Shown here piece after piece: positions 8,500-17,546 of a stretch of 64,000 bases of DNA. The DNA is taken from NCBI GenBank assembly GCA_934141145.1, contig CAKPCA010000001.1, positions 1 to 64,000 on the forward strand. Reading direction: 5' to 3'. The notes below the pieces were generated by a model. The model was given only the letters and a program-made list of their open reading frames with translations. It was not told the DNA's origin and searched no databases. Each line of letters opens with the position of its first letter. Position 1 is the first letter of the stretch. A program made the position numbers and the translations under genes. Source of the stretch: an uncultured Bacilli bacterium (GTDB lineage: Bacteria; Bacillota_I; Bacilli_A; RF39; UBA660).

Positions 8500-9450
8500 T
8501 TAATCATCATTTTTGAAAGATAATCCCATTTCTCTTACTTTATCTAGTACTTCTTTTAATGATTTCTTTCCTAAGTTTCTAATTTTCATCATGTCGCTTT
8601 CTTTTCTGTTAACTAAATCTTGCATTGTATTAATACCAGATCTCTTTAAGCAGTTATAAGCTCTTACTGAAAATTCCATATCGTCTATAGATGTTTCAAG
8701 TGCTTTTACTCTTGGATCTTCATCTTGTTCAGACATAAGACCAGTAATATCTGCTATTTCATTAACATTAGCTATTATTTCTAAGTGTTCAATTAATATT
8801 CTTGATGCTAAAGCGATTGATTCTTCTGGTTTCATAGAACCATTTGTCCATACTTCTAATATTAATTTATCGTAATTTGTTGCTTGTCCAACACGAGCAT
8901 CCTCAACATACCAATTAACTCTTTCAATTGGAGAATATGAAGAATCTATTGCAATTGTTCCTACTTTTAAATCTTTTAGTAATTTTTTATTAGCTTCTGC
9001 TCTAACAAATCCACGACCATTAGATACAGTCATTTCCATATTTAAGCTTCCGCCTTTAACAATAGTTGCAATTACTTGATCTTTATTCATGATTTCAACA
9101 TCTGAAGGGCATTCAATGTCACCTGCAGTAACAACGCCTTCTTTATTAGTTATTAATCTAATTACTTGATCTTCTTCACTATTATTTTTTACAACTACAT
9201 TTTTTAAATTAAGTACAATTGTAGTAACATCTTCCATTATACCATCGATAGTTTGGAATTCATGCATTACTCCATCAATTAATACAGATGTAATTGCGCT
9301 TCCTGGTAAACTAGATAACATAACTCTTCTTAGAGCATTACCTATTGTTGTTCCGAAACCTCTTTCAAGTGGTTCGATTTCAAACTTACCATAGTTATTA
9401 CTTTCTACATATTCTGTTACTTTATATTGTGGTTTTTCAAATTTTATCAT
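8500..9450 (-). CDS. rpoA: DNA-directed RNA polymerase subunit alpha
   Basis: Assembly platform of RNA polymerase. 316 residues: N-terminal domain with EPLERGFGTTIGNALRRVMLSSLPG and an intact C-terminal domain (about 245-310) with SGINTMQDLV and LGKKSLKEV, which contacts UP elements and regulators. The start at 9450 is preferred because AAGGGAG lies 7-8 nt upstream; an upstream GTG would add two residues. It lies between rpsK and rplQ as in Bacillus. Confidence 0.98.
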   Translation of the reverse strand: MIKFEKPQYKVTEYVESNNYGKFEIEPLERGFGTTIGNALRRVMLSSLPGSAITSVLIDGVMHEFQTIDGIMEDVTTIVLNLKNVVVKNNSEEDQVIRLITNKEGVVTAGDIECPSDVEIMNKDQVIATIVKGGSLNMEMTVSNGRGFVRAEANKKLLKDLKVGTIAIDSSYSPIERVNWYVEDARVGQATNYDKLILEVWTNGSMKPEESIALASRILIEHLEIIANVNEIADITGLMSEQDEDPRVKALETSIDDMEFSVRAYNCLKRSGINTMQDLVNRKESDMMKIRNLGKKSLKEVLDKVREMGLSFKNDD

Positions 9451-9475
9451 AAACACACTCCCTTAACTATTTTTA

Positions 9476-9859
9476 TTATCCACGTGGACGTTTTGGTGGA
9501 CGACATCCATTATGTGGTATTGGTGTTACATCTGAAATTGATGCAATCTCAAGTCCTGCAACTGATAAAGAACGAATTGCAGTTTCTCTTCCTGAACCTA
9601 AACCTTTAACAAGTACATCAACTTTTCTCATACCTGCATCATAAGCTGCTTTTGCTGCTGCTTCTGCTGCCATTTGAGATGCATATGGTGTTGATTTCTT
9701 GCTTCCTTTATAACCTATAGTACCTGCTGAAGCCCAACTAACTGCATTACCATCTTCGTCAGTAATAGTTATTATTGTATTATTGAATGTTGCTTGAATA
9801 TGTACGCATCCAGTAGGAATATTTTTCTTTACTTTACGTTTTCTTGCTTTGTAAGCCAT
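9476..9859 (-). CDS. rpsK: 30S ribosomal protein S11
   Basis: Platform protein of the 30S subunit near the E site. 127 residues with GCVHIQATFNNTIITITD, the GSKKSTPYAS stretch and the conserved end HNGCRPPKRPRG. Part of the alpha cluster rpmJ-rpsM-rpsK-rpoA-rplQ. Confidence 0.98.
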   Translation of the reverse strand: MAYKARKRKVKKNIPTGCVHIQATFNNTIITITDEDGNAVSWASAGTIGYKGSKKSTPYASQMAAEAAAKAAYDAGMRKVDVLVKGLGSGRETAIRSLSVAGLEIASISDVTPIPHNGCRPPKRPRG

Positions 9860-9887
9860 AAAAATAACCTCCTTTATATATTAATTA

Positions 9888-10253
9888 TTATTTCTTTTTA
9901 TTAGCTACTGTCTTACCTCTACCTTTACGAGTTCTTGCATTACTTCTAGTACTTTGACCTCTAACTGGTAATCCTTTTTTATGACGAATACCTTGGTAAG
10001 AACCTATTTCCATTTTAGTCTTAATATTAAGACTAACTTCTCTTCTTAAGTCACCTTCAACTAAGTGTTTATCTATTTCTTCACGAATTCTTGCTTGTTC
10101 ATCACTAGTTAAATCTTTAGCTTTTTTATTTTTATCAACATTTGCATTTGCTAATATTTGATTTGATAGACTTCTACCAATACCATAAATATAAGTTAAT
10201 GCTATTTCAATTCTCTTCTCATTTGGAAGATCGATACCTTTAATACGTGCCAT
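9888..10253 (-). CDS. rpsM: 30S ribosomal protein S13
   Basis: Head protein forming subunit bridges and contacting P-site tRNA. 121 residues: MARIKGIDLPNEKRIEIALTYIYGIG start, helix-two-turn-helix core and basic C-terminal tail with GLPVRGQ and TRSNARTRKG that reaches the tRNA. Confidence 0.98.
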   Translation of the reverse strand: MARIKGIDLPNEKRIEIALTYIYGIGRSLSNQILANANVDKNKKAKDLTSDEQARIREEIDKHLVEGDLRREVSLNIKTKMEIGSYQGIRHKKGLPVRGQSTRSNARTRKGRGKTVANKKK

Positions 10254-10268
10254 ATATTACACCTCCTA

Positions 10269-10382
10269 TTAACCTTGTCTTTGTTTGTGTTTTGGGTTAC
10301 TACAAATAACTCTTACAACACCTTTTCTTTTGATTACTCTGCATTTATCGCAGATTGGTTTTACTGAAGCTCTAACTTTCAT
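10269..10382 (-). CDS. rpmJ: 50S ribosomal protein L36, zinc-ribbon form
   Basis: A 37-residue gene between rpsM and infA: it starts MKVRASVKPICDKC, has the zinc-binding pattern C-x2-C...C-x4-H (Cys11, Cys14, Cys27, His32) and ends KHKQRQG. This is the Cys-containing version rather than a zinc-independent paralog. An AGGTATATT-type RBS and the conserved neighbours support it. Confidence 0.96.
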   Translation of the reverse strand: MKVRASVKPICDKCRVIKRKGVVRVICSNPKHKQRQG

Positions 10383-10394
10383 AATATACCTCCA

Positions 10395-10613
10395 TTATCT
10401 CTTATTCCATATTATACGCCCATGTGTTATATCGGCCGGTGATAATTCAATAACTACTGTATCACCTGGTAAGATGCGAATGTTATTCATTCGTATTTTA
10501 CCAGAAACATGAGCTTCTACAGTGCATTTATTTTGAAGTTCTACTTTAAACTTACCACCTGGTAAAACGTCTATTACTTTACCTTCGACCTCGATTACAT
10601 CACTTTTTGCCAT
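10395..10613 (-). CDS. infA: Translation initiation factor IF-1
   Basis: Binds the A site of the 30S subunit during initiation. 72 residues, one OB fold: MAKSDVIEVEGKV, LPGGKFKVEL, GKIRMNNIRILPGD are all standard. The start overlaps the 3' end of map by 14 nt, so the two are probably translationally coupled. Confidence 0.97.
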   Translation of the reverse strand: MAKSDVIEVEGKVIDVLPGGKFKVELQNKCTVEAHVSGKIRMNNIRILPGDTVVIELSPADITHGRIIWNKR

Positions 10614-11364
10614 TTTTACACTCTCCTGTTAAGATTTCTGGTTCGCCATCAGTAATTAATACTGTGTGCTCAAAGTGAGCAGCCCTACTTCCATCATCAG
10701 TTTTTATAGTCCACTCATTATCATCAACATAAACACTCTCATCACCAAATGTAAGCATTGGTTCTATAGCTATAACCATTCCTTTTTTTAATAAAGGACC
10801 AGTTCCTGCCTTACCATAATTGGGAACATCTGGATCTTCGTGTAAATTGCTTCCAATACCATGGCCACAAAGTTCACGAACTACACCTAAATTATGCGCT
10901 TCTGCATAATTTTGAACTGCATTTGAAATATCGCCTATTCTATTACCAGCTTTTGCATATTTAATACCTTCATATAGAGCTTTCTCCGTATGTTCCATTA
11001 AAAATTTATCTTCATCACTTATGTGACCTACAACATATGTCCATCCAGAATCACCATGATATCCTTTATAACATGCACATATATCTAAAGTAACAATATC
11101 ACCATCTTTTAATGCATAATTACTTGGAAATCCATGTACTACTTCATCATTTACTGATATACATAATGTATATGGAAATCCTTCATAACCTTTGCAAGAA
11201 GGAGTTGCTCCTTTACTTCTGATAAATTTTTCTGCCATAGTATCTAAATCAATAGTTTTTACTCCTGGCTTAATGTAAGGTTTTAAAAATTGATGTGTTT
11301 CATAAACAATATTTCCTGCAACCCTCATTAGTTCTATTTCTCTTGGAGATTTGATTGTTATCAT
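10600..11364 (-). CDS. map: Methionine aminopeptidase type I
   Basis: Removes the initiator Met from nascent proteins. 254 residues with the pita-bread fold ligands in order: His in VVHGFPS (about 79), Asp in VTLDICACYKGYHGDSGWT (two), His in CGHGIGSNLHEDP, Glu in AIEPMLT and Glu in FEHTVLIT. Located between adk and infA, the usual Firmicutes order. Confidence 0.97.
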   Translation of the reverse strand: MITIKSPREIELMRVAGNIVYETHQFLKPYIKPGVKTIDLDTMAEKFIRSKGATPSCKGYEGFPYTLCISVNDEVVHGFPSNYALKDGDIVTLDICACYKGYHGDSGWTYVVGHISDEDKFLMEHTEKALYEGIKYAKAGNRIGDISNAVQNYAEAHNLGVVRELCGHGIGSNLHEDPDVPNYGKAGTGPLLKKGMVIAIEPMLTFGDESVYVDDNEWTIKTDDGSRAAHFEHTVLITDGEPEILTGECKNGKK

Positions 11365-11367
11365 ATA

Positions 11368-12006
11368 TTATTCATCTCCCTTTTCCATTAATACATCTAT
11401 TTGATTATATGTTTTATCTATAGTTTCATTATTAAAAATAGTATATAACATATTTTTATTCTTATAGTAATCTACTAATGGTAATGTTTTGTTAACAAAT
11501 GTATCATATCTTGCTTCATATGTTTCAATTTTATCATCATTTCTTTTGATTAGATTAAAACCGCAAACTTTACATTTATTATCACTTACATCATCAAAAT
11601 ATTTGTTATAAATTTCATTACAATTAGAACACATAAGTCTTCCTGTAATTCTTTTTTCTGCTATTTCTTTTTCTATATAAACATATATAACTCTATCAAG
11701 AATTATATCATATTTTTTTAATATTTTCTCAAATTCAGAATTTTGATTTAAATCTCTTGGGAATCCTTCAAATACATAATTTGATTTATTATCTTCTTTT
11801 AGTATTTTTTCAAGTAAGCCATATACTATATTATTATCTACAAATGCACCTGTTTTCAAAGTTTCATTTATAGTTTTATTTGTTTTTGCTTCTTCTCTAA
11901 GTAAATTACCCATAGATACATGTTTATAATTATATTTTTCTTTTAAATATTTTGATACAACTCCCTTACCAGCTCCAGGAGCAGATATTAATAGTATATT
12001 ACCCAT
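11368..12006 (-). CDS. adk: Adenylate kinase, zinc-binding LID, unusual P-loop
   Basis: Interconverts AMP and ATP with ADP. 212 residues with P-loop SAPGAGKGV, AMP-site FPRDLNQ, LID Cys pairs (CSNC and CKVC, about 133-155) that bind zinc, and Arg residues in RITGR and KRNDDK. Two departures: the Thr that normally follows GKG in the P-loop is Val, and the usual STGD is SMGN. The remaining catalytic arginines are present, so it is likely active. It overlaps secY by one base and sits 3 nt before map. Confidence 0.93.
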   Translation of the reverse strand: MGNILLISAPGAGKGVVSKYLKEKYNYKHVSMGNLLREEAKTNKTINETLKTGAFVDNNIVYGLLEKILKEDNKSNYVFEGFPRDLNQNSEFEKILKKYDIILDRVIYVYIEKEIAEKRITGRLMCSNCNEIYNKYFDDVSDNKCKVCGFNLIKRNDDKIETYEARYDTFVNKTLPLVDYYKNKNMLYTIFNNETIDKTYNQIDVLMEKGDE

Positions 12007-13262
12007 TAAAATCTCCTCTTGTATTCTTTCTGGCTTAGAGTACTTTCAATTTGTTTATAAGTTTCAAGTGCTACACCTACTACGATTAATAATCCAGTAC
12101 CACCTAAAGTTATATTAGCATTTTCAACACTAGAATAGTTAGCAAATAAAATTGGTAATGCTGCTATTACTACTAAGAATAATCCACCATAAGTAGTTAT
12201 TCTAATTAGTATTGTTTTAATATAATTTTTAGTTTCATCACCTGGTCTTATACCTGGAATATAACCTCCATTTTTTTGTAAATTAGAAGCTATTTCACCT
12301 GGTCTAAATTGAAGCAATGTGTATGCATATGAAAAGAATATTATTAATAATAAGTAAATTATAAGTCCTACTACTGTATTATAATTTAAATAATTATTTA
12401 CAAATTTTATATAGCCTTCACTTTTAATAAAATTTGCTAGTGTTTGCGGAATTGCGATTAAAGTTGATGCAAATATTACTGGCATAACATTTGCTGCATT
12501 TACTCTAAATGGTATATAAGTTTGTTTAGCACCATATGCACTTGCTGTTCTATTAGAATATTGTATTGGAATTCTTCTTTCTGATTCTTGAATAAATACA
12601 ACACCTACTACAACTGCAACATATATTGCTATATATACCACAAATGTCATTATACCTATAAATAGATTATCATTACTTAAAACGAATGTCTTAAATGCTT
12701 CACTCATCATATATGGAAGTGATGCAACTATACCAGACATGATAATTAATGATGTTCCATTTCCTACACCTTTTTGAGTTATTTGATCACCAATCCATAG
12801 TAAGAATGCTGTACCTGCTGTTAAAATAACAGAAACTCGAACATATTCTAACGCATTAGCATTAGAACCAACAATTCCTACTGCTAAGATTAATCCTTGT
12901 ATAAATGCTATAGCTATTCCTAAATATCTTGTTATTGTATTTAATTTTTTTCTACCTGTATAACCTTCTTTTGCTAAATCTGAAAAGTAAGGAATTATAT
13001 CCATAGAAAATAATTGTATTATTATAGATGCACTAATATAAGGCGTTACACCTAAACCTAGTATTGATGCCTTCTTCATAGCACCACCACCCATAACATT
13101 TAATAACTCAAGAAATCCTAAATCACTATCTATAGAATTAGTACCAGGAATTTTGATATTAGTTCCAATAACAAACACTGCTAAAGCACCCAGTGTAAAT
13201 AATATTCTTTTTCTTAATTCTTTATTTCTAGGTGCAAAGATTTGCTTAAATGTAGCAAACAT
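12006..13262 (-). CDS. secY: Protein translocase subunit SecY
   Basis: Pore-forming subunit of the Sec translocon, 418 residues with ten membrane segments. Visible marks: GTNIKIPGTN near the start, the plug region after it, GLGVTPYISASIIIQL, GVGNGTSLIIMSGI and the cytoplasmic loop IRPGDETKNYI. It is coupled to adk downstream and lies 1 nt from rplO. The secretion load in this genome includes lipoproteins, PrsA and prepilin-like proteins. Confidence 0.97.
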   Translation of the reverse strand: MFATFKQIFAPRNKELRKRILFTLGALAVFVIGTNIKIPGTNSIDSDLGFLELLNVMGGGAMKKASILGLGVTPYISASIIIQLFSMDIIPYFSDLAKEGYTGRKKLNTITRYLGIAIAFIQGLILAVGIVGSNANALEYVRVSVILTAGTAFLLWIGDQITQKGVGNGTSLIIMSGIVASLPYMMSEAFKTFVLSNDNLFIGIMTFVVYIAIYVAVVVGVVFIQESERRIPIQYSNRTASAYGAKQTYIPFRVNAANVMPVIFASTLIAIPQTLANFIKSEGYIKFVNNYLNYNTVVGLIIYLLLIIFFSYAYTLLQFRPGEIASNLQKNGGYIPGIRPGDETKNYIKTILIRITTYGGLFLVVIAALPILFANYSSVENANITLGGTGLLIVVGVALETYKQIESTLSQKEYKRRF

Positions 13263-13263
13263 C

Positions 13264-13707
13264 TTAAATCACCTCAGCTTTTCCACCAATCTTTTCAATT
13301 TTTTCTTTTGCTGTCTTAGAGAACATAGTTGCTTTAACTGTTAATTTTTTAGTTAAAGTACCATTACCTAAAACTTTTACACCATCAAGTTGTTTTTTTA
13401 CAAGCCCAATTTCTTTTAATATTTCTGGTGTTACTACTGCACCATCATCAAATCTTTCTAAATCACTTAAGTTAATTACTGCATATCTTACTGCAAAATT
13501 GTAATTATTGAATCCTCTTTTTGGAACTCTTCTGAATAATGGATTTTGTCCACCTTCAAAGCCAATTCTTACTCCTCCACCACTACGTGAATTTTGTCCT
13601 TTTTGACCTCTACCTGAAGTTTTACCATTTCCACTACTTGTTCCTCTACCTACTCTTTTAGCATCTTTTATAGATCCTTCATTATATCTTAGTTCATGTA
13701 ATTTCAT
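13264..13707 (-). CDS. rplO: 50S ribosomal protein L15
   Basis: 147 residues with a long basic Gly-rich N-terminal extension (GRGTSSGNGKTSGRGQKGQ) that threads into 23S rRNA, and a globular C-terminal domain. It follows rpsE directly (one-base overlap). The rpmD (L30) gene normally found between rpsE and rplO is absent. Confidence 0.97.
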   Translation of the reverse strand: MKLHELRYNEGSIKDAKRVGRGTSSGNGKTSGRGQKGQNSRSGGGVRIGFEGGQNPLFRRVPKRGFNNYNFAVRYAVINLSDLERFDDGAVVTPEILKEIGLVKKQLDGVKVLGNGTLTKKLTVKATMFSKTAKEKIEKIGGKAEVI

Positions 13708-14222
13708 TATCCTAAAATCTCCTCTACTGTTTTTCCTCTTAATTTAGCTACATGACTTGCAGATTTTTGTGCAAGTAATGCATTCATAGTTGCGCTTGCA
13801 GTATTAATTTTAGTATTAGATCCAAGTGATTTTGAAACGATATCTTTAAGTCCAGCAAGTTCAAGAACTGTTCTAACTGGTCCACCAGCAATAATACCAG
13901 TACCAGCTTTAGCAGGTTTAAGTAAAACTCTTGCTGCTCCATTTGTTCCTATCATTTCATGAGAAATTGTACGTCCATCAATTATTTCAATTTTATGAAC
14001 ATTTTTTACAGCTTGCATTCTAGCTTTTTTAATAGCTTCTGTAACTTCATTTGATTTTCCAGAACCTATTCCAATACGTCCTTTTCCATCTCCAACAGCT
14101 ACTGTTGCTGAAAAGTGTAAAGTACGACCACCTTTTGTTACTTTAGTAACACGACGAAGATCAATAACTTCATCATTGAATTCATCTTTATTACTACGTG
14201 GGTTATTAAATTTCTTTTCCAT
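13707..14222 (-). CDS. rpsE: 30S ribosomal protein S5
   Basis: Contributes to decoding fidelity and mRNA entry. 171 residues: double-stranded-RNA-binding-like N-terminal part with RVTKVTKGGRTLHFSA and VGDGKGRIGIG, then the C-terminal domain with GTGIIAGGPVRTVLELAG. Coupled to rplO by overlap. Confidence 0.98.
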   Translation of the reverse strand: MEKKFNNPRSNKDEFNDEVIDLRRVTKVTKGGRTLHFSATVAVGDGKGRIGIGSGKSNEVTEAIKKARMQAVKNVHKIEIIDGRTISHEMIGTNGAARVLLKPAKAGTGIIAGGPVRTVLELAGLKDIVSKSLGSNTKINTASATMNALLAQKSASHVAKLRGKTVEEILG

Positions 14223-14235
14223 TAGTTACCCTCCT

Positions 14236-14598
14236 TTAGAATTCTAATCCATTTTCACGTGCAGATTCAGCTAATGCTTTTACTCTTCCATGATATAGGT
14301 ATCCACCTCTATCAAAAACAACATTTTTAATTCCTGCTTTTGTTGCTTTCTTTGCAATAGCTTCTCCAACTTTTTTAGCTGCTTCTACATTACCACCATT
14401 AGATAATTTTAAATCCTTATCCATACTTGATGCAGAAACTAAAGTATATCCAGCTTCATCATCAATAATTTGAGCAGTGATATTTTTAGCAGATCTAAAT
14501 ACGTTTAATCTTGGAATATCTTTTGTACCACTGATTTTTCTTCTTACGCGTTCATGTCTTGCAACACGTGATTCATTACGAGATACTTTTTTTATCAT
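14236..14598 (-). CDS. rplR: 50S ribosomal protein L18
   Basis: Binds 5S rRNA in the central protuberance. 120 residues with basic N-terminus (RHERVRRKISGT), PRLNVFRSAKNITAQIIDD and the end YHGRVKALAESARENGLEF, all characteristic. Confidence 0.98.
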   Translation of the reverse strand: MIKKVSRNESRVARHERVRRKISGTKDIPRLNVFRSAKNITAQIIDDEAGYTLVSASSMDKDLKLSNGGNVEAAKKVGEAIAKKATKAGIKNVVFDRGGYLYHGRVKALAESARENGLEF

Positions 14599-14619
14599 AT
14601 GTAAGATTCTCCTTTTCTA

Positions 14620-15159
14620 CTATTTAGATGCTTTCTTTCCTTCTTTACGACGGATATATTCACCTTTATAACGTATACCCTTACCCTTATAAGGTTCAGG
14701 TTTTCTTATTTTTCTAATATTAGCAGCAAATTCACCAACTAATTCTTTATTAATACCTTTAATTACGATTTCAGTATTGCTTACTGATTCAACTTGTAAT
14801 CCTGCTGGGATTTCAAGTTCAACTGGATGTGAGTAACCAGCATTTACTACTAAAGTGTTGCCTTTTAATGTGAAACGGTAACCAACACCGATAATTTCTA
14901 GTCCCTTAGAGAAACCTGAATTTACTCCCTCAATCATATTAGTTATTATTGCATTAGTTGTTCCATGCATTGCTTTTGTTTGCTTGTCTTCTTTTAGTCT
15001 TTCAACTGTAACTGTGCCTTCTAATACATTAACTTTTAAGTCTTTATTTACTTCGTAAGATAATTCACCTTTAGGCCCTTTAACAGTAACAACATTATCA
15101 TTATTTTCTACTGTAACACCAGTAGGAACTTTAATTTCTCTGTTACCAATACGACTCAT
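14620..15159 (-). CDS. rplF: 50S ribosomal protein L6
   Basis: Two repeated L6 domains near the factor-binding site of the 50S subunit. 179 residues: MSRIGNREIKVPTGV at the start, GVGYRFTLKG in the middle and PEPYKGKGIRYKGEYIRRKEGKKA at the end, the hallmark rRNA-binding tail. Confidence 0.98.
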   Translation of the reverse strand: MSRIGNREIKVPTGVTVENNDNVVTVKGPKGELSYEVNKDLKVNVLEGTVTVERLKEDKQTKAMHGTTNAIITNMIEGVNSGFSKGLEIIGVGYRFTLKGNTLVVNAGYSHPVELEIPAGLQVESVSNTEIVIKGINKELVGEFAANIRKIRKPEPYKGKGIRYKGEYIRRKEGKKASK

Positions 15160-15184
15160 TTTTAAGCCTCCTTATTATATTTTT

Positions 15185-15583
15185 TTACCATATATATGCT
15201 AATACTTCTCCACCAATATTTTCTTTTCTTGCTTCTTTATCAGTCATTACACCTTTAGAAGTTGATATAATTGCTATACCTAAACCATTTAATACTCTTG
15301 GAATATTATCAGCTTTAGCATAAACTCTTAAACCTGGTTTTGAAATACATTTTAATCCAGAAATTACTCTTTCTTTATTTTCTGCATATTTTAAAGTTAT
15401 TACAAGTGTACCTTGTACATCATTTTTTTCTTCTTTAAAGTCTTTAATAAAACCTTCATTTTTTAATATGCTTGCTATTTCTACTCTCATTTTTGAAGTA
15501 GGCATTTCTACTGTTTCATAACGCATTTGATTAGCATTACGAATTCTTGTAAGCATATCAGCTATTGGACATGATACTACCAT
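15185..15583 (-). CDS. rpsH: 30S ribosomal protein S8
   Basis: Central-domain 16S rRNA binder. 132 residues with DMLTRIRNANQ at the start and the conserved C-terminal STSKGVMTDKEARKENIGGE. Confidence 0.98.
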   Translation of the reverse strand: MVVSCPIADMLTRIRNANQMRYETVEMPTSKMRVEIASILKNEGFIKDFKEEKNDVQGTLVITLKYAENKERVISGLKCISKPGLRVYAKADNIPRVLNGLGIAIISTSKGVMTDKEARKENIGGEVLAYIW

Positions 15584-15600
15584 AATATCCTCCCTTCATC

Positions 15601-15786
15601 CTACCAACTAGATTTTTTAACACCTGGTATTTGTCCTTTGTATGCAAGTTCTCTGAAACAAATACGACAGATACCATATTTTTTAAGTACTGAATGTGGT
15701 CTACCACATCTTGCGCAACGAGTATATTCTCTTACTTTGTACTTTTGTTCTTTTTGTGATTTTACAATCATACTTTTCTTTGCCAC
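15601..15786 (-). CDS. rpsN: 30S ribosomal protein S14, zinc type (Z)
   Basis: Short 61-residue S14 with the zinc site Cys24-x2-Cys27...Cys40-x2-Cys43 and the conserved end GQIPGVKKSSW. This is the zinc-dependent form typical of Firmicutes spc operons. Confidence 0.98.
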   Translation of the reverse strand: MAKKSMIVKSQKEQKYKVREYTRCARCGRPHSVLKKYGICRICFRELAYKGQIPGVKKSSW

Positions 15787-15801
15787 TTTAATATCCTCCT
15801 A

Positions 15802-16341
15802 TTACTTTCTAAAAGGAATTCCGATTCCATCTAATAAGTCAAATGCTTCTTCATTAGTTTTTGCTGTTGTAACAAAAACAATATCCATACCACGACTCTT
15901 AACAATGTTATCGTATTCTATTTCTGCAAAAATCATTTGTTCCTTAATTCCTAATGTATAATTACCTCTACCGTCAAAAGCTTTTGGATTAACTCCTCTA
16001 AAGTCACGAACACGAGGAAGTGATATTCTAATTAATTTTTCTAAGAATGTCCACATTTTTTCTCCACGTAATGTTACTTTACAACCAATTGCTTGACCTT
16101 CTCTTAATTTAAATCCAGCTATTGATTTTTTAGCTTTAGTTATTACTGGTTTTGCACCTGTTATTAATTCAAGTTCATTAACAGCAGCATCAAGTAATTT
16201 ACTATTTGTTGTAGCATCACCTACACCAATGTTAATAACAATCTTTTCTAATTTTGGTACTTCCATAATTGAAGTATAATTATATTTTTTAGTTAAATTT
16301 GGAACTATTTCATTTACATATTTTTCTCTTAGGCGGTTCAT
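15802..16341 (-). CDS. rplE: 50S ribosomal protein L5
   Basis: Binds 5S rRNA and contacts P-site tRNA. 179 residues with MEVPKLEKIVINIGVGDA, TKAKKSIAGFKLREGQ and the C-terminal GMDIVFVTTAKTNEEAFDLL, normal length for bacteria. Confidence 0.98.
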   Translation of the reverse strand: MNRLREKYVNEIVPNLTKKYNYTSIMEVPKLEKIVINIGVGDATTNSKLLDAAVNELELITGAKPVITKAKKSIAGFKLREGQAIGCKVTLRGEKMWTFLEKLIRISLPRVRDFRGVNPKAFDGRGNYTLGIKEQMIFAEIEYDNIVKSRGMDIVFVTTAKTNEEAFDLLDGIGIPFRK

Positions 16342-16358
16342 AAATACCCTCCTTCCAC

Positions 16359-16670
16359 TTAATTAAGTCTTTCTTTAGATTTTACTGAAATTCTTTGTTT
16401 TTTTCCTTTATCATCAATTTCATGTGCTATTCTGGTTCTTTTTTTAGTTTTTGGATCAATGATCATAACATTAGATACATGAATTGGTGCTTCCATTTTG
16501 ATTATTCCACCATTTTCGTTTTGTGCATTTGGTTTAACATGTTTTGTTATCATGTTAACACCTTCTACAACTACTTTATTATCATTTCTTAATGTTTTGA
16601 TAATTTTTCCTTCTTTACCTTTATCTTTACCAGCGATAACCACTACTTTATCTCCTACTTTTAAGTTCAT
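16359..16670 (-). CDS. rplX: 50S ribosomal protein L24
   Basis: Assembly initiator of the 50S subunit. 103 residues with KOW motif VGDKVVVIAGKDKGKEGKI (4-22) and GVNMITKHVKPNAQNENGGI. Confidence 0.98.
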   Translation of the reverse strand: MNLKVGDKVVVIAGKDKGKEGKIIKTLRNDNKVVVEGVNMITKHVKPNAQNENGGIIKMEAPIHVSNVMIIDPKTKKRTRIAHEIDDKGKKQRISVKSKERLN

Positions 16671-16688
16671 GTTATCCTCCTTAAAATC

Positions 16689-17051
16689 CTATAGCACTTC
16701 TTTTGCTAAAGATACAATTTTCATATATCCTAAATCACGAAGTTCACGTGCTACTGGACCAAGTACACGTGTACCAGCTGGACTCTTATCGTCTTTTATG
16801 ATTACACATGCATTGTCATCAAATCTTATATAAGAACCATCTTCTCTTCTAACAGCAGATTTTGTTCTTATTATAACGGCCTTAACAACCTTACTCTTCA
16901 TAGTACTATTTGGTGTTGCTTTTTTTACTGCTCCTACAACAACATCACCAATACTACCAAATTGTTTATTTCCACCAAGAACTCTAATTACTAATAATTC
17001 TTTAGCTCCTGAGTTATCTGCCACCTTAAGGCGACTTTCTTGTTGAATCAT
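16689..17051 (-). CDS. rplN: 50S ribosomal protein L14
   Basis: Interface protein contacting 16S rRNA helix 14. 120 residues beginning MIQQESRLKVADNSGAKE, with the GDVVVGAVKKA strand and ARELRD near the C-terminus. Two residues shorter than the common 122. Confidence 0.98.
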   Translation of the reverse strand: MIQQESRLKVADNSGAKELLVIRVLGGNKQFGSIGDVVVGAVKKATPNSTMKSKVVKAVIIRTKSAVRREDGSYIRFDDNACVIIKDDKSPAGTRVLGPVARELRDLGYMKIVSLAKEVL

Positions 17052-17078
17052 AATTAATCCTCCTTCTAAGTACAGAGA

Positions 17079-17336
17079 TTATAAAATTATTGCTTCTTCA
17101 ACAATTTCAACTAGTTCATATCTCTTTGTTTTTGATAATGGTCTAGTCTCTACAATACGTACTTTATCTCCTACTTTAGCTTTATTAAATTCATCGTGTG
17201 CAGTATATTTTTTAGATACTTTAACACGTTTATTATATAATGGATGTTTACGATATGTTTCAGATTTAACTGTTATTGTCTTGTCATTTTTAGCGCTTAT
17301 AACAGTACCAACAACCTCTTTGCGTATTTTTTCCAT
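17079..17336 (-). CDS. rpsQ: 30S ribosomal protein S17
   Basis: OB-fold 16S rRNA binder, 85 residues. GTVISAKNDKTITV, HPLYNKRVKVSKKY and the VGDKVRIVETRPLSKTKR motif identify it. Confidence 0.98.
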   Translation of the reverse strand: MEKIRKEVVGTVISAKNDKTITVKSETYRKHPLYNKRVKVSKKYTAHDEFNKAKVGDKVRIVETRPLSKTKRYELVEIVEEAIIL

Positions 17337-17348
17337 ACTTCCATCCTC

Positions 17349-17546
17349 CTACTTATTTTCTATTTCGCGTTCGCGAATAACTAATTTTATTCTTGCGATA
17401 GTCTTTCTAACTTCATTCATTCTTGAAGGTTTTTCTAAATTACCAGTTGCACTTGCAAAACGTAAATTAAATAACTCTTCTTTTAATTCTTCTTCTTTCT
17501 TCACTAGTTCTTCAGTGGTTAATTCTCTTAATTCTTTAGCCTTCAT
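17349..17546 (-). CDS. rpmC: 50S ribosomal protein L29
   Basis: Two-helix protein at the polypeptide exit where SRP and trigger factor dock. 65 residues with KELRELTTEEL and LFNLRFASATGNLEKPSRM. The start overlaps the end of rplP by 11 nt. Confidence 0.98.
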   Translation of the reverse strand: MKAKELRELTTEELVKKEEELKEELFNLRFASATGNLEKPSRMNEVRKTIARIKLVIREREIENK

